This document shows, in pieces, positions 46,424 to 60,200 of a DNA stretch of 64,000 nt. The notes beneath the pieces were generated by a model. That model did not search any database. It saw nothing but the letters and a program-made list of their open reading frames with translations, and was not told where the DNA came from. Where the stretch lies: the NCBI GenBank assembly GCA_033980235.1, contig CM067075.1, positions 18,922,844 to 18,986,843 of the forward strand, written 5' to 3'. The number at the start of each line of letters is the position of its first letter. The first letter of the stretch is position 1. The translations under genes and the position numbers were made by a program. The DNA is from Diadema setosum. Taxonomy: Eukaryota > Echinodermata > Echinoidea > Diadematoida > Diadematidae.

Positions 46424-46645
46424 GGGTCCCAAACTGAGGAAGCATACTCTACAATTGCTCGAACCAACGTTTTGTAAGCTGTGGCTTTGACATCAGAGGA
46501 TTTTATGAGAAGATTTCGTCTTAGAAATGCAAGGACATTACACTTACTGGCTTTATCGACAGTATTATTGATGTGTTGGGTCCACTTCACATCAGAAGTG
46601 ATGGTTTATCGTTTCATGGATTCAGTAGATTCAAGATGGGCGTTG
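46424..46645 (-). pseudogene. Non-LTR reverse transcriptase C-terminal fragment
   Basis: On the minus strand the frame reads 'ITSDVKWTQHINN', 'LAFLRRNLL' and 'YKTLVRAIVEYASSVWDP' and then stops. This is the familiar stretch after the catalytic core in Jockey/CR1-type reverse transcriptases. No upstream catalytic motif is present. It is a different lineage from the element at 14340-19094, judging by the FLRRNL wording. Confidence 0.8.
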
Positions 46646-46649
46646 TTTA

Positions 46650-47858
46650 AAATATACACGTGTTACACCTTTCTTCTTTTCCTGGAAATTGACCAGGAAA
46701 AGAAAGAAAAAAACTGAAAAAAAAATTATATGGTGGCACTTTTTTTTTTCGAAACACAATTTGAAACCCTGTAACAGCAATCTTAACTCTTCCAATCTGA
46801 GGAACATTTCTTTGGCTTTTCATTCAAGTCCTTTTCAGAAGTCAGACAAAGGGAGTTTTGTTTGTTTTGGTTTCTTTTGTTTTCGAGATTCACTCTTCAT
46901 CTTATCAGAATACAGGAAAGACACGACGATACGCATATTACACTCTCAACACCTGACTGGCTTTCAAATTGAATACAGATTGTGATGATGGATCGACGCT
47001 TAAGTCCTTCATCAACAAGGAGTACGTCTTACAATATTGAGTAATATTATGTCCTAACTGATTCATGCTGGCAGAAAAGTCTTAGGAAAAAGACTTAGCT
47101 TCTTTGTCATCAGAGTCCTTGCTGAAATGTTGACATGTCTTCAGTTCAACCTCATTACACTGAATTGAGAATAAAGAAGAATCAAAACAGTTACCACTGT
47201 CGACGTATCATAGGGCATTCTGTATTGCAGCTACGACCGAACTTTATTCCTTTTCAAGTTAAACATATATCTATCCCATCCTGTCTCAAAGCATAGAAAT
47301 GAAATAATCATTTTCATTTTCATGTGATGACGATAATTTGTTGTTCAGGCAAGCGCAAATCTCTTTCATCAAATTTCGTCGACTTAACGTCCTCTGCATA
47401 CTCATGTACAGACATGGAAAATACACTGCGAAACTATTGATTAGAGGGAAAATTGAGGAAAAATACTTCTGGCAAGGTAGAATAGGTTCTGTCAATATAA
47501 ATCATAGCGGTATCCGATTTTTTTTTTTTTTAATATATATTTGATTTTTTTCTGCATGGTTATAAGTTGAATAGACTGGCCAAGATACCCGATATGGATA
47601 TCAATTCTACGTGTTTTTGTTTGTTTGTGTGTTTAAGGAATCCTGCGGACAAGTAAAGAGAAATCAGATTGGTCTGGGTAGGTTTTATCTTCCATTATCA
47701 AGTCGTAGCTGCTGTCTTTGCTATAATTTTCTTTCTGTTGTGCTTAATGAAGTCTTCCTTGAAATGCATAATATTATGCCAGGATCTATCTCTTTTATTA
47801 AACTGCTTTTACGAAGTACAATGTATAAATTAATTCAACTTCCCTAATGGCTTTCATC
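46650..47858. other. No gene seen; possible polyadenylation signals of the SLC5 gene
   Basis: Non-coding. On the minus strand AATAAA occurs at 47859-47864 and 47794-47799, downstream of the SLC5-family stop codon at 48256. Either could end that transcript, but this cannot be decided by eye. Confidence 0.35.
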
Positions 47859-47888
47859 TTTATTATTACAGAATGTACATTGTACAAT

Positions 47889-48176
47889 GGGGGCGCTGTG
47901 GCATATAGTGGATAAGACTCTCGACTCCCAACCGGAGGACCCGAGTTCGATTCCCGTCCAGTGCTTGCGTCATTGGACAAGATGTTTTTACCCACAATGT
48001 CCCTCTCGACCCAGGTGTATAAATGGGTACCTGGCAACGCTGGGGTAATAATAATGGCTGGGGTAATAATAATGGCAGGGCCCTCTGGTAGAGTAGTGGC
48101 AACACTGAAGAGGCTACCCTGGATAAATAAGACCTTATTATTATTATTATCATTATTATTATTATTATTATTATCC
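47889..48176 (+). mobile_element. tRNA-derived SINE
   Basis: An A-box-like TGGCATATAGTGG (47899-47911) and B-box GAGTTCGATTCC (47943-47954) are spaced as in a tRNA gene. They are followed by a non-tRNA body containing 'ccctctcgacccaggtgtat' and 'aaatgggtacctggcaac', and a (TTA)n tail to 48176. The head does not fold as a full tRNA, so it is a SINE rather than a tRNA gene. It probably lies in or next to the 3' UTR of the SLC5-family gene on the opposite strand. Confidence 0.85.
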
Positions 48177-48255
48177 TGATTTTTGATGAAATATAGGATG
48201 TAGATTACGGAAATGGAGAAAGTAATCCATGACTTGCATTAACCTCTTTGCATTG

Positions 48256-48398
48256 TCAAAATAGCCATAAATGTACCTTTTCAACATCGTGCGCACCGCA
48301 TCCAGTTTGTTTTCTCCACGATCCAGACACACAGCAACACAGAGCGTGACAACAATTGCTGGTTAGATCGGGGTCAACTGACTTTGGCTCGTTAAAAC
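48256..48398 (-). CDS. SLC5-family terminal exon j
   Basis: Acceptor CCATTCCAG ends at 48399. The exon continues in phase from exon i and encodes a 47-residue cytoplasmic tail starting [11 protein letters not shown], with a cysteine cluster '[11 protein letters not shown]', to TGA at 48258-48256. An alternative donor (GAAAAG|GTACAT near 48280) could give a further exon, so the last eight residues are less certain. Vertebrate tails do not share the Cys cluster as far as I recall. Confidence 0.8.
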
Positions 48399-51236
48399 CT
48401 GGAATGGAGAGGTGTTATCAATATGTTGAAAGAGTTCAAAACTTCAACGGCAACATTGTCTTGATATTGGTAGCAACACACTGGAAACATTTGCATGCAA
48501 ACACATCGGACACATTCCACTGTTCGTAAGCATTGCAATACCAACGGTTTAAAGTAATGTCGACATTGTGTTTGTGTACGTATGGAAAAAAAAAATTGAT
48601 GTAGCACAAGATTGTCAATAATGGAAAAGGAATATACCTGTGATTGCGCTGACAAAGACACCGACTCCAAAACACACGATAAGGCCGATGGTTGGGTAGA
48701 GAAAACTAGAGAGAGCATACAGATCAGTGATACCAGCCCTACAGCGCAAGAAAAAAAAAAAAAAACAGTAGAGAACATCATCAATCACGGTACACAAACT
48801 GCTGGCAAGCTTGTGTGATGTGCCTTCTTATAACTATCATCTTCATTGATACTGAATTGGCAAACACAACAATAACAAAGCTGTTATCACACGAATTCCG
48901 TATGTACACATCAACAACACAATAAATTATGTCTAAGTACTATTTTGAAGGAACTATAAGCCACGCAAATGACTGTCGATTCTAGACTGAGAATTCTATG
49001 TTTCCCTGTTACTAAAAATGATTAATAAAACATTGCAGGGAAAATGCAAGTTATACTCAGTCTAGAGAAGGTGCATTCAAACGTCTTCTTAATCATATAA
49101 GACTTGACCAGTGGTTGACAGACAGATGAAGTCAATGACAGTTTTTGGTGTGTGTGTGTGTGTGTGTGTGTTTTTTTGTGGACGTATCCAGGTAATCTGA
49201 AGAAAAAAAAAAGAAAAATCGTTATGGTAAAATATATAAATCATATTTGAATGTTCTTTTGGTCACAAAAGTGATAATCAGGGTATAATGATCAATACAA
49301 GTCAACATGCATTGCATGGCATATAGTCCCTGTAAGGAACTAAACTTCCTTGCATGCATGTCATTATATTCGACCACTATCTCTCGAGTCCTACCGGGAT
49401 TCTTCCCCTCCGGATGTTGTCATGCTGTACTCGGTCACAAGAGAGCTAGAAGTCAAAGCCTTGTCTGTAGTATTTAGCTCGGGGCAATTGTCCGTTGATA
49501 GCACGTTTTGACCTCCGTCAGTAGGGTAAAGAATGGACCCGATCTTGATCCAAGTCAATAGTAAAACACTGGTGAAGAATCCAGCGATGGCACCCTATGA
49601 TAATTTAGTGCGACCTTCGTAATTTTTATTCATAGCGATACATCATAGAACGTGTATATAAATAAGTATTATATATATATATATATATGTATATGTATAT
49701 GTATAATGTATGCATAAATGTCAATTTATTGATTCATTCGTAAACAAAGAGGAAAATAGAAAATAGCCCCCCCCCCCCCAAAAAAAAAAAAATCATGCGA
49801 GCTATTCTTTAAGTGATATTGTGAACGACTTTCATGGGACAGTAAGCTGCTAATAATATAAGTTCTCCGGGTCAATTTCACACTTTTGTCAATCTAGTTC
49901 CTATTTCGAGCATTCAACTTCACGCATCCCACGCTCGCAGCACTGAATCGGCATGCAAATTCAAAATCAAGTCATTCGAATTCACTATCGGAGCATTCAC
50001 ATTTCAAAGAGGAAGAACACATTTCAGCAAAGAGCATTCAAAATCACGTCAAGCTGGCGACGGAATCTCGTCGGTCATTCATATTCGTAAATAGGCAACG
50101 ATGTTCCTAATAACTGCATTCAATTTAAAAGTCCTGAATTTAGTTAGTTTGGGGCCGTGAATTTGTGTCATTTAGCTTTTAATATATTAAGATTTATGAT
50201 GAGATTATTTATTTTGCAGTATATGTCCACCTGTTCATTGACAAATTTGAACTCGGGCTTCGCGAAAAGGAATATACAGGCACACTAGGCACTATAGACC
50301 TATAGACGAACATAGTAGGGAAGGTTGATTGACACCTTCGGAAACACACAATTTCGACTAATGTACGTTGAAACTGATAACATGAACATCATATACGTCT
50401 CGTTTGTTGTTTATTGTTATCTTATTGGTTTATTTTTGTGGGACTATGTGAGATTATTGTGTTTTAGTTTGTCTTCAAAACGATGCATTGTCATTATGTG
50501 GTTAGTGTTGAGGAGTTGTCAGCATGCAATAATATCAAGAAATATGATTACGTTAATTGTCATTGTGTTGTTTGGATGGACTGCTGATTGGACCTCACAA
50601 TCTAAAATCTATTGACAGGAAAAACAAAGAATACACGAACAGAGAATAATGTAAAACCTTAAACAATCACAATTACCCTGGGAATTATGCAAGCCTTCAT
50701 TGGTTGTGTTTGCCATTACTCCTTTCTTAAAAAAGTCAACTCCATTTTCCTCGTTAAATTGATTACACAAAGTAGGAACTTGATCGCCTGAAAATGAAAT
50801 TGAACGCTCCAAACAAGGTCATCGGACTATCACATGACATGAATGCACGAGTAGGAGGTACAATGCTCCCGTTTGGAAATTGAACGCCCAGGCGTGAATT
50901 TGATTTGACGAAAACGAAACAGAACTCCCAATAATGAAATTGATTGCTCGGATTCTGAATTTGAACGCCCTAATATTTTCGCGTGCGTGCGCTGTGTGAA
51001 TTTGAATGCACATTCATGAATTGGAATGACGAAAATATGAAATTGACCGGGAAAACCCGTAATAATGACACCTTTTTGTGGTATTTACGTTATGGAAGAA
51101 GTCGTATTTTGATAACTTTGTAATGTTTTATCAATATAAACGTATCTATAATGTACAGAAATCAATGTGCATATTAACTTGTAAGATTCTGGAAGTTGGA
51201 GTCAACAATGGATAACAAACATTCAAAGTAAATAAC

Positions 51237-51277
<41 letters not shown>

Positions 51278-54200
51278 ATGTATACTTACCGCTGAATTAC
51301 TACGACGAACATACACTCCAAGTAAGAAAACACCAATCAGGCATCCTCCCAGAATTCCTACAAGAGAAACTCCAAGCTGAAATAAATATGAATTAATGTG
51401 GCATGGTCATTTTTGGCTAATGAAACAAAGGCGTATGATATTCGCATTGCATTTCTTTTTTTCTTTGAAATACTTTCCCTGTAGTCATGGATACATATTA
51501 CGTTCAGTATACCCTAATCATGCCATGTATATATAATAATTATGATTATCTGATGACCTCGTATCATACATTTCAAGATCTGAGCCGATATCTCTTACTA
51601 GTTAAAGAGGCTCTGAAATCCAAATGCATGTTGATTTGTGTTGATTTATGATACCCTCAACATCACTTTTGCGGTGAAACGAATTTCTAGAAACATTCCA
51701 TATATTTTGAACGATTTTTTTTTCTGTGATATTAATGTGACTAACAAAAGACATGGCGAGAGAACATGCAAGTTATGCTGAGTCGAGGGGAAGGTGCATT
51801 CCAATGTCTTTTGTTAAACATTTCAGTACTTTAGCAATGATTGACAGATGAGGTCATCTCAAGAATATTGGTTTGGAAGGATTTTTTTTTTTTTTTTTGT
51901 GGGCGTTCCCAAGTAATCTTAAGAAAAATAGAAGAAAAAATCGTTCGAAATAAAATAATGGGATGTTTCTAGATATTCGTTTCACCGCAAAAGTGATGTT
52001 GAGGGTATCATAAATCAACACAAATCAACATGCATTTGGATTTCAGGGCCCCTTAAAGAGTTACGCCTGAATATTCACTGGGAGGAGTTGAATCTACTTA
52101 ATAAGAGAACAATTAGGGAGCAGAATTTGGATGTACATAATATAAGAACGATAAGTACGTTATGTCGAATTAATTCTAATGTTCTGCATAATGTTTGGTA
52201 CACATGTAATCGCTTTGAAAATGCGATACTAAACTACCAGAATCTGCACTGGTCACGTATTTCTAAGAGAAGCTATTGTGTGACTATCTTTCTAATATCT
52301 TCTTCCTTTTTTTTTCTTTTTTTGTTTGTTTGAGGGGTACAGGGGTACACTAAGAGGTTAACGGGTAAAAAGGTATAAAGCGTCTAGGATAAAGTGCACT
52401 TCGAATAATGTTTGTTACTCTCGAAAACACACACACACACAAACACACAGATATAGGACTACATCAGCATCCATTGAAATACCTGAAGAACGCCGCTACC
52501 CATGAGACTGGCCAGATAGGCAGTCCCCATGGCCAGAATCCCGTAACAGAAAGCTTGGTGAGGGATTGAATGTACGAAGTAAATTAATGTGAAATTTTAA
52601 TACAACAGCAAAACGTAAACGTCATGAAGCCGCGCTCGACATTGAAACACCAGCTTTCCAAAACAATTAAAGGATCCTTTTTCACTCATTATTATTACAT
52701 AATCATCTTTCCTGAATAGACTTGATCATGAAGATCCTCATGGCACGTGTTTTATCTATATAACTCATGACCGGATTGTTAAGTAAAGGAGTCAAATACA
52801 ATGAAACAAATTCGAAACATTTTCCTGAAATCCCCACATATGGACATTGTATACATCTAGAGGTGATCGGTTCCCACTTTTAATATCATTTTCTTCGTAT
52901 ATTGATGTCTTACAGGAGTTCAAAATCCACTGATAATCCAATACTATAAACGACAATATTGCAAAATCGTCGGAAGATTGTGAATACAACTACATTTAGG
53001 AGAACATGCTCTATCCTGTCTCATACGTCTTTGTCTGTCCCATACCATGCATAATATACTAAATTCTCTCTCTTTTTTTTTTCTAGTTTTGCCATTTTTT
53101 TTTTAATGAAGAAAGTCAACAACTTTGTTTCGGAGTTAACCATAAAGATACAGTATGTCAAAAAAAAAATACAACGGGGCCCTCCGCAATGATATCTCTA
53201 AAAATAGTGAATCAATCTATAAATACAAATTCAGGGTATGAAACTATAACTCATTGCCCACATCTTACAGAAAACCCCATTCCATTTGCTTCAGTGGTCA
53301 AAGAGAAATGAGGAATTTTGTAGAGGATGTCGGGAATCTCTTCTGTCCAAATTCTGTCTATTATTCACACACAAGAGCACTGAATTGCTAAAATTGGAAG
53401 AATCAGACTCATGACATGCTTTACAACAATCCACATTTCTCTGTGACCGCTTAACCAAATTGAATGGGATTTTCTGCAAAATATAGCTAAGATGTTATAT
53501 TTTAAGACCCTGAGAGTAGCACTTAGACAGGTCGATCATATTGGGTGTTATCAATTCGAAAATCTAATTGTAATTTTTTGGGGCGACTTACTGCAGTATT
53601 TCCCTCAAAAATTACAATCACATTTTTGCATTGATAACACCAAATGTGATGAATTCTTTTAAATGCTACTTCAGGGTCTTAAAAGATAACACTTTAGCTC
53701 TATTTTGCAGAAATCCCCATTCGATTTGGTTAAGCGGTCACAGAGAAATGTGGATTGTTGTAAAGCATGTCATGAATCGGATTCTTCAGAGTGTAGCATT
53801 TCAATGATCTTGTGTGTGAATAATAGACACAGTGGCGTACCGTGGGTCAAGACATTGGGGGGGGGGGGGCACCTCATGGCAGCAACATCAGAATTGCATA
53901 ACGTAACAATTAAATGCGAGCGAGCGGAGCGAGCGAGCTTGAAAATTTTTACATTTTACAGTCCCCAAACTGCCGTTTTTAGCTATATAATAATATATGT
54001 ATGTATATGTATTATATATACATACATATTTGCTTTGGAAATTAAGGGGGTTGCACCGGGCGCAACTGCTGGCAGTTGCTGGCAGTAACATCACGAGAAT
54101 GGCATAGCGATTAAATGCGAGCGAGCGAAGCGAGCGAGCTTGAAAAGTTTGACATTTTACAGTCCCCAAACTGCCGTTTGTAGCTATATTTTTTCGCTTT

Positions 54201-57200
54201 GGAAATTCAGGGGGGGGGGGGGGGAGGGGGCGCACCGGGTGCAACTGCTGGCAATTAGCAGTAATATCAGGAGAATGGCATATAACGGTTAAATGCGAGC
54301 GAGCGAAGCGAGCGAGCTTGAAAATTTTGACATTTTATGTTCCCAAAACTGCCGTTTTAGGTATATTTTTTCGCTTTGGAAATTAAGGGGAGGGGGCGCA
54401 TCGGGTGCAACTGCTGGCAATTACTGACAGCAACATCAGGAGAATTGCATAGCGATTAAATGCGAGCGAGCGAAGCGATCGAGCTTGAAAATTTTCACAT
54501 TTTACAGTCCAAAAACTGTCGTTTGTAGCTACATATTTTTTCGCTTTGGAGGGAGGGATCCGCCACTGGTAGTCAAGGGTGTCGGTTTATGTTCATGATT
54601 GGGGGAGGTATGACCAGCGAGGGGGCGTCGAAGTGACCAAGCGGGAGAAGGATGTCCATAATCTGCACTTTATATAGAGCATCCCCTAATTTGTTTGTGT
54701 TTGTGAGTGTGTGTGTGTTTCATATAGATGGAAAAGTTAGGAAATACTAGTAGCCAAGGTCAAGTCTTATTATTGGCAATGCAAGGCATTTTGATACAGA
54801 CTAGTATGTAAAACAACACTGCAAAATCAATGATCAAGCTTTGATATCAAATGTGTACAACCTATCAAACATCACATTGCGCAACATTGCAGCGACTCTT
54901 TTTGCCATTCCGATGTTCTGAGTACACTAAGTGCGCACATCCTGCTTGTATTCAAAATGCCAACCAGGAATCACACTGAATCACAATCTTTTGTCGTTTC
55001 AGGGCTTTTTGAACAATGTTTCACTATAATACCTCTTTAATTATATGGTTAAAAAAAATCTTAGAAAAATATCTTTTTTTTGATCATCCTTTCATGTCGA
55101 TTTCAAAAGCAGTTTACTAACCCTTGAAGTACCATTTTGGTAGGTTTTTTTTTCTTTTTTTTTCTTTTTTTTTTTTTTTTTTTTACTAGCGGATGGGGGG
55201 GGGGGGGGGGCACGTGCCCCCCCCCATGCCCCCCCCCCCCGTAGTTACGCCACTGAATAGACAGAACTTGGACAGAAGAGATTCCTGACATTCTCTACAA
55301 AATTCCGTATTTCTCTTTGACCACTGAAGCAAATCGAGTGGGGTTTTCTGTAAGATGTGGGCAATGAGTTATAGTTTCAATACCCTGAATTTGTATTTAT
55401 ATTGATTCACTATTTTTAAAGATATCATTGTGGAGGGCCCCGTTGTAATTCTTTTTGGGACATACTGTATAGCATTTATTTGTATCTCTGTTAACAATTA
55501 CCTGTGTCTTTACTACAAGTAATTATGTCCATTACATTGTTGTACTGATTTCGTGTCGACTTTTGTTGTTGTTGTATACCCAAAGCATTTCATTGTACCC
55601 CCAATTTATTGGAGATGAAATAAAACAACTTGAGCTTGAACAATTACACTCTTGAAAACTTGAACTACATTTCTGTTTCATTTTTTTTTTTTTAATCTCA
55701 TATTGGTATCTTCTTTAGTAGTACACTTACCAAGTCAAAGAAAGCCAAATATGCTTGCTTGGTTTCATATCAGTCCAAACTGGTTTGATAAAATCTTCCC
55801 CTGTTATGGCTGATAGGGAATTGATTCCAGACGCCATGGTACTATGTGGTGAGAGAGAGGTGGAAGAAATCATACGTGTAGAATGCACCAAAATTTCTTT
55901 CAGTTTCGGGTTAACAAACCCTTTCATATAAAATTGGTGTTAAACTTTTGATCTCAATACAAGACAGCTAACTCCAGAATTTTTAGCTGTTAACGCTACA
56001 GCCTTCAGCAGCGGAATGAACCGTCTTTGCCTTGATCACGTGACGGTCGATAAGCGGGTCATAGACACACCAAACACAGGAAGGAATACGCACAAGAGTT
56101 CATACAGATAATCTGAACTCGATAGACCCAGACATCAAGTTCACAACAGAGAGAGAGAAATGGTCCATTCTTTGGCTTTTCTTGACACATTGACGGTAAT
56201 CTAGCCAGATGGATCTTTGAACATTAGGATCTACCGCAAGCAACCCACACAGATCAATATCTCAACTTCAAGTCTAATCATCCCCTGGAACACAAGTTAG
56301 GAGTATTCCATACACTCTTCATGGGGCTGAAACAGTCATATCTGACCCTCAAGTAGTAGAGGAAGAAAAACTCCACATCAAAAAGGCTCTCTCAAACTGC
56401 GGCTATCCTCAGTTGGCCTTCGATAAGATCAGCCAGCCCAAGAAGAAAGAGTCCGGTACCATAACAGACTCTACAACTCCATCAAGAGGACAGATCGTAC
56501 TCCCTTACGTCAAATGAGTTTCTGGTGCTTTACGTATACAGTGTATATAGGAACTTTGCACGACAAGTTTGGCATAAGGGTTAACTTCAAGCCCATGCAC
56601 TAGGACATTAGGCCAGTCCTTAGTAGCAAAAGGGCAAAACAGACAAGAAGGGCATCACTGGTTCCGTGTATAGGATTCCTTTCCAAGGGAAGACCCTTCC
56701 AACGTACTTGTCAGGAATCATAGTTTGGCCAAAACAGAACGATCACTAAGACCAGATTTCTTGAACACAGAGGCCACAACTCCCCTCCTCTGAAGTATCA
56801 CAACACATCCACATCGAATCACCAGGCCATCACGTGGACCTGGAGAAGGTGGAAGTTCTAGACCGGGAACCTCGCTTAATCGCTTATGATGGTGGTCTCC
56901 TGCATTCATTGATCTCTGTTGTTTACTGAAAAAAAATACTGTATATCTTATTTTATGTTTCTGTGTATCTACATTGCTCAATGCAATCACCTATGTGTAT
57001 CTATTTACTGTTATCGATTTATTTCACTGCACCTGTTATTCTGTGTTCTTTGTACTTTTTGAAGTTTGTATTCAAATAGCATCTGATTGAATGCAGAAAT
57101 AAAAACAAACAAACAAACAAACAAACCTCGATACTTTGAAAGGGAGTTAAGGAAGAAATCTACATCAGGGCCTACCAACCTTCTCTCAACAAAGACGGGG

Positions 57201-60200
57201 GTGGTACAAACTTCCGAAAGTCTATGACTCGCTTATTGACCATCACGTGATCAAGGCAAAGACGGGTCATTCCGCCGATGACGGCTGTGGCGTTAACAGC
57301 TGAAAATTCCGGAGGTAATTTGTATTGAGATCAAAAGTTTAACACCAATTTCAGTTGAATTTCCAATAGAGATGAGCTTCTACTCTAAAACCCTATATCA
57401 TTTACAGATAAGCTAACCCTATATTTCATAATTAATTTTGATTGACGAACTTATTTTACAAACCTCCGGAGTAACGAACTCTCTGATTAATGCAACAAAA
57501 TGTTCGGATAGCGAACCTTATTTCATACTCGGATTAACAGAAAAAAACATAGGAATTTTGTGAGTTCGAAATAATAACTTTCGGAGCATCACCCCTGTCA
57601 GCCTGTTGAGAGGTACACAGAATGCTTCACGTATTTGTGTAAAGATTACCTGTTTCCAGAGAATTCGTGAATGCTTTTTCTATTATCGCAAGACACAGGC
57701 GCTGGTTTTGCACAAACACAACCACCACATTATACAAAAGGATCGTTCCTATTTATAGTCTTTTGTCTATGTTGTTTTGGCGCGTTATGCTCGTATAATC
57801 GAGTTTGTATTCTCTTGTGCACCAGGTCCTGTAAATTGCAGAACATAATATATCGGTAGACTTTATGATAGGTAGCAATTATCTTTAAAGGTTTGGTATT
57901 AAGAAACAAAATATGATTTCAAAGAAAGAACTTAAAACTAGACAAAGAGTCAATTGAATAAAGAAACCTCATGATGTGAACACAAAGAATGAGTTTGGTA
58001 GTCACCTGATAGAGGCACTGAGAACTGCAGCGAGAAAGAGCCCCGGAATTCCAGGCATGTCAGCAAATATGTCCATCACAAACAGCGGCATGAGCTGTTA
58101 AAGACGTATTGTATAGTTTGCACATAACACTTACAGGATTCATTTAGAATTTGTTATCGCTGTCAAACCAACATTCTTTGTCTTTCGATCTCCCTTACAT
58201 TTTAATGATTTCCTGTTCACAGCCAGAAGGATACGAGCGGAAGTTTACCAAAAATGAAGCAAATAATGCAGAGCATCATGTTTTTGTCTGGTCGTCCTTA
58301 TGAACACAATATTGTTATCATACTGGAGTCGTTGCTCCAACAGATTCGTGACGTCATCGCTGTTAGAGAGTAAATTACAGTCCGACCTCTCCTATCCGGA
58401 CATGTCGGGACCAGCACTCATCGATCCGGATAAGGGATTTAGCCGGATATGGGAGACTCAATGTTAAATACATGCTGCTGCCTATACCAAATGGTATAGC
58501 TACATGCACATGTATTAATTCTGCCTGAACATGGCATGTCCTCGTCAGCTAGTATGCTTTCAGAATTTTCTGACAATTTGCTCAATGAAATTTCTGTCCA
58601 TGTTCTTGTTGTGACTTGGGGGTATGGTGAATGTCTCAATGCGTGTTATTTACATAAACATTTGATGTGAATGTACGTGACTATGTTGGGAATGATATTA
58701 ATTCATGTGAGTTTGTGCAGGAATTTGATCTGAGTTTGGGATCCCCTTTCCCCGTAATTATTAGATTAAAAAAAAATATATTGTGGCGACATTGCGTCCG
58801 CATAATAGAAAGATCCGGATAAAGGGAGGCCGGATAGGAGAGGTCTGACTGTAGTTTAGTTGTTACATAGTTTGTTCGTTTGTCATTATTGTTTCTTTTT
58901 CATTTTTAAAGGTAGATCATGAACATATCGAGAATTAAATATGCAAATTGACAAATACAAACAAATATGTGAAACATGAGGAGTTTGAATATTGAATAAA
59001 GAAATTCATATGTCAAAGAATATAGCAAAATAAATGACCATTACAATCTCATGTAAGTACAAAAGAACAACGTCATCACTCGAGAGAGACTCTAAACATT
59101 GCTAGACTACCCAAGACCGCTGCAAAAAATGCGAGCCCACAGTGATGGTGGAGAGACGGCCATTGTTCACAAAAGAAGAAGAAGAAGAAGAAGAAGAAAA
59201 TTCTACCTCCCAGATCACTACCTAGCCTAATTCATCACCAAACCCGATGTCCTGATACACTGAAGGACATGCAAAGAATGAACCCAGAGTGCCCAGCGCT
59301 TAGTCTGCAGTGTAGCAGACGTTTGAAAATGCCAGACAATTACCAGCAATATTTTATTGTTTATCAGTAGGAGTTTAACTTGAAAAGGTATTACAATGTG
59401 TATGTACACATTCATTCATAGGTGAAGATTGACGGATAGCCGTAAGAATATGATAATATAGCTAACCCTGTAATTACTGTGGACAGCGGATACGTTTGTG
59501 ATGTATCACAAAATATAATGACTTTTCCACTTCATGAAACACATTGCGAAACAAAAGAAAAGACAATAATCCATTCAGGAAATGGTATAGGTATATCGCG
59601 ATTATCAACAAGAGTGTGTGATTTATCTTACCTGATCCCTATTGCTCACCACACCTTGGGTCAAAGGGTCACAGTCTTTGTAATATGCGTACATCACCAG
59701 ACCAGAAACAACACAGAGGGAAATCACGAATATATGACAGATAGTGAAGATTCCTACAGCCCTGTAAGGTGGCAAAAAATGTACTTTGACTAACAATCTG
59801 AAGAATAAGAGGATAAGGATAAGAAGAATCCAAATGAAAACACGAAAAGTACGCAATATTCTTACAACTTCTTTGAGACTTGCTAAGAAGAATTATTTCA
59901 CGAGACAGTTGATCTTCATAAAAATGACACCAAGAGTATACGTGAAAAGTGATTAATGGAGTACTCCGAATTAAAGATAGATCGGAAATGGTTAAAGAAA
60001 TATTCTCAGCATGTTATCTTGATCTAAAATCCTGTACATGTGTGGCTAATGCGTTTAAAGATTAGCTTTGTTGTTGTTGTTGTTGATTTAGCCCCCAGTC
60101 CTACAAGTAATATATCCCAACAAAAGATAAAGAATTCCAATATTTTTTTTTTACTAATCCAAATCCTCAATCTGTGTTTTTTACTCAAATCCAGGAATAT

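Noticed and set aside
47889..47965. A tRNA gene
   Set aside because: A and B boxes are present, but the sequence is followed by a SINE body with a (TTA)n tail and does not form a clean cloverleaf.
50325..50615. Hydrophobic 96-codon plus-strand frame
   Set aside because: Inside a non-autonomous transposon within an intron; no family resemblance.
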